A DNA stretch of 51,702 bases, taken from the NCBI RefSeq assembly GCF_004353915.1, contig NZ_SMRP01000043.1, forward strand, positions 1 to 51,702, given 5' to 3'. The notes under the pieces were generated by a model, which was not told the origin of the DNA, did no database searches, and saw only the letters and a program-made list of their open reading frames with translations. This DNA comes from Paraburkholderia silviterrae. GTDB taxonomy: Bacteria > Pseudomonadota > Gammaproteobacteria > Burkholderiales > Burkholderiaceae. How positions within the stretch are numbered: position 1 is the first letter of the stretch; the number at the start of each line of letters is the position of its first letter. Of the stretch, positions 50,606 to 51,702 are shown piece after piece. Both the position numbers and the translations under genes were made by a program.

Positions 50606-51574
50606 ATGAGTTCCATCGTCAGACAGCCGGTTTTCTACCCCGTATCTGTGGTCTTCCTTGACGACAGCGCGGATTTTCTTCACGCCCTGCGCGGCTTTTT
50701 CCCGAATGCGCACACGCATCACTTCTTCACCTCGCAGCCCGAGGCGCGCGCGTTCATCGAGGCGCACGGCACAAGCGACGCGGGCCATAGCCCGATGTCG
50801 GGCGCGGCGTGGTCGGAGTTCGAGAAGCGCGGCGGCAACGCGCTGGGCCAGGACGTGATGGCTGACGCAAGCCGCTTCGCTGACGTTGCGGCCATTGTGG
50901 TGGACTACGACATGCCGGGTCAGGACGGACTCGAATTTCTCGACTCGGTGAAGGACGCGAACTGCACGCGCATCCTGCTCACCGGCACCGCTGACGAATC
51001 GCATGCCGTGGACGCGTTCAACGCGGGGCTCATTCATTTTTACCTGAAGAAGTCGGATCCGGGCATGACGCGCAAGCTCGCTCAAGCGCTCGGTAATGCG
51101 CAGCGCAAGTTTTGCGCGGGGCGCGGGCATATTGGTGTGCACGGGGTGGGGGCGGCGTATGCGGACCAGCGTACGGCCGAGGTGCTGGACGAGCTCGCGC
51201 AGCGCGAGCGGATCGTTGAATATTATTGGCGGCCTGAACAGAACGCGGTGCTCACTTTCGATGCGGCGGGCAATGCGGGCGTGTTTCTCGCGTGGGACGC
51301 GCACGACTGGGCGGCGCAATGCGATGTCGTGACGGATGAAGGCGGGCCCGCAGCGTTGCGCGATGAGATGGAAGGGCGCCGCATCATGCCGGTGTTCTGG
51401 CCGAATGAGGCGTATCGGCCGGGTATGGAGCGGGTGGAATTTGCGGTGCCGCAGCCTGTGGCGGGCACGCAGGATAGGTATGTGAGTTGGACTCGTGTTG
51501 ATGGCATCGAGCTTGGGGTGGGGTTTGTTACCTATGCGATGTGGTTGCGTGCGCAACTGAATGTGAAGGGGTAA
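50606..51574 (+). CDS. Response regulator with unrecognised C-terminal domain
   Basis: The 322-aa protein has an atypical receiver (about residues 10-165): acidic pair FLDDS near residue 18, phospho-acceptor D100 in VVDYDMPGQDG, T126 in LLTGTAD and K149 in FYLKKSD. An insertion of roughly 35 residues lies between the second helix region and D100. The C-terminal 150 residues show no HTH, GGDEF, EAL or HD motif and end in a beta-rich segment (RYVSWTRVDGIELGVGF). Its output is unknown. It is the probable partner of the kinase at 48211. Confidence 0.82.
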   Translation: MSSIVRQPVFYPVSVVFLDDSADFLHALRGFFPNAHTHHFFTSQPEARAFIEAHGTSDAGHSPMSGAAWSEFEKRGGNALGQDVMADASRFADVAAIVVDYDMPGQDGLEFLDSVKDANCTRILLTGTADESHAVDAFNAGLIHFYLKKSDPGMTRKLAQALGNAQRKFCAGRGHIGVHGVGAAYADQRTAEVLDELAQRERIVEYYWRPEQNAVLTFDAAGNAGVFLAWDAHDWAAQCDVVTDEGGPAALRDEMEGRRIMPVFWPNEAYRPGMERVEFAVPQPVAGTQDRYVSWTRVDGIELGVGFVTYAMWLRAQLNVKG

Positions 51575-51645
51575 GAGTTGGTTTGAGAGTTGTTTTGTTG
51601 TGTTTTGTTTTGGGTTGTGGGTTGTGGGTCGTGGTTCTTGGTGGT

Positions 51646-51702
51646 GTTGGCCTTTCCTTGTTTTCATGTAGGTATATTGGTGTTGCCCCTGTGCGGGGCG
51701 GC
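51646..51702 (-). repeat. 57-bp interspersed repeat, right inverted copy
   Basis: The last 57 bases are the reverse complement of bases 4-60 with one mismatch, starting GTTGGCCTTTCC and ending GGGGCGGC. The element may continue past the window end. It lies 71 bp after the response regulator stop. Confidence 0.85.

Noticed and set aside
1..51702. Composite transposon bounded by the terminal inverted repeats
   Set aside because: No transposase or integrase gene was seen and target-site duplications cannot be checked at the window edges; the repeats are reported only as repeats.
1..51702. CRISPR arrays, rRNA, tRNA, phage genes
   Set aside because: I found no regularly spaced repeats other than the 9-bp arrays, no tRNA-like cloverleaf, and no structural phage or integrase proteins.

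Overview
The window looks like a chromosome II or plasmid segment of a Burkholderiaceae bacterium, most likely Paraburkholderia or Caballeronia. The evidence is high GC, two Gram-negative trimeric porins, many LysR/IclR/AraC/LacI regulators beside aromatic-catabolic genes, FabV as enoyl reductase, and palindromic CCTACTTTTCTTTG-type repeats that I associate with these genera. The genus is an inference. I saw no rRNA, tRNA, CRISPR array, transposase or phage gene.

Layout. 1-136 is an interspersed repeat plus a 9-bp tandem repeat. 203-3653 holds fabV and a nucleotide-sugar-epimerase-like oxidoreductase divergent from its LysR. 3682-6709 holds a DoxX-like membrane protein, two tandem isochorismatase-like hydrolases (one cytosolic, one with a Tat signal) and a LysR. 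6752-21383 is a catabolic regulon built around a LacI-family regulator (10406-11524): amidohydrolase, aldehyde dehydrogenase, aromatic-acid MFS carrier, RidA-like protein, a solute-binding-fold protein without signal peptide, and a six-gene operon (intradiol dioxygenase, SDR, BKACE enzyme, gamma-carbonic-anhydrase-like protein, MDR reductase, cupin). Six copies of a TGCAATCGATTGCA-type palindrome sit on or beside the promoters of these units, including the regulator's own. A 586-bp palindromic repeat and a porin lie inside this region.

21438-38878 is a second catabolic block with a strong export theme: a Tat-type HiPIP, IclR, an alpha/beta C-C hydrolase, a second MFS carrier, a porin, two molybdenum hydroxylases (each a 2x[2Fe-2S] small subunit plus a Tat-signal large subunit, with no FAD subunit), a GlcG-like protein, a Tat formamidase-like enzyme, two Sec-exported RidA-family proteins, a Tat amidohydrolase, an AraC regulator and a diheme cytochrome c. 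The arrangement suggests oxidation and hydrolysis of a (probably N-containing) aromatic in the periplasm, with electrons passed to cytochrome c or HiPIP. The products would then enter the cytosol through the MFS carriers and be finished by the LacI-regulated ring-cleavage operon and by the FAH/VOC genes at 41084-42666. The substrate cannot be read from the sequence.

38895-51574 is more ordinary: pirin, a LysR paralogous to the one at 5798, FAH and VOC proteins, OsmC, GNAT, a diguanylate cyclase, an HD hydrolase and a GlxA-type regulator. It ends with an unusual trio: a 7TM histidine kinase, a hot-dog thioesterase, and a response regulator with an unrecognised output domain. The last 57 bases are an inverted copy (one mismatch) of bases 4-60.
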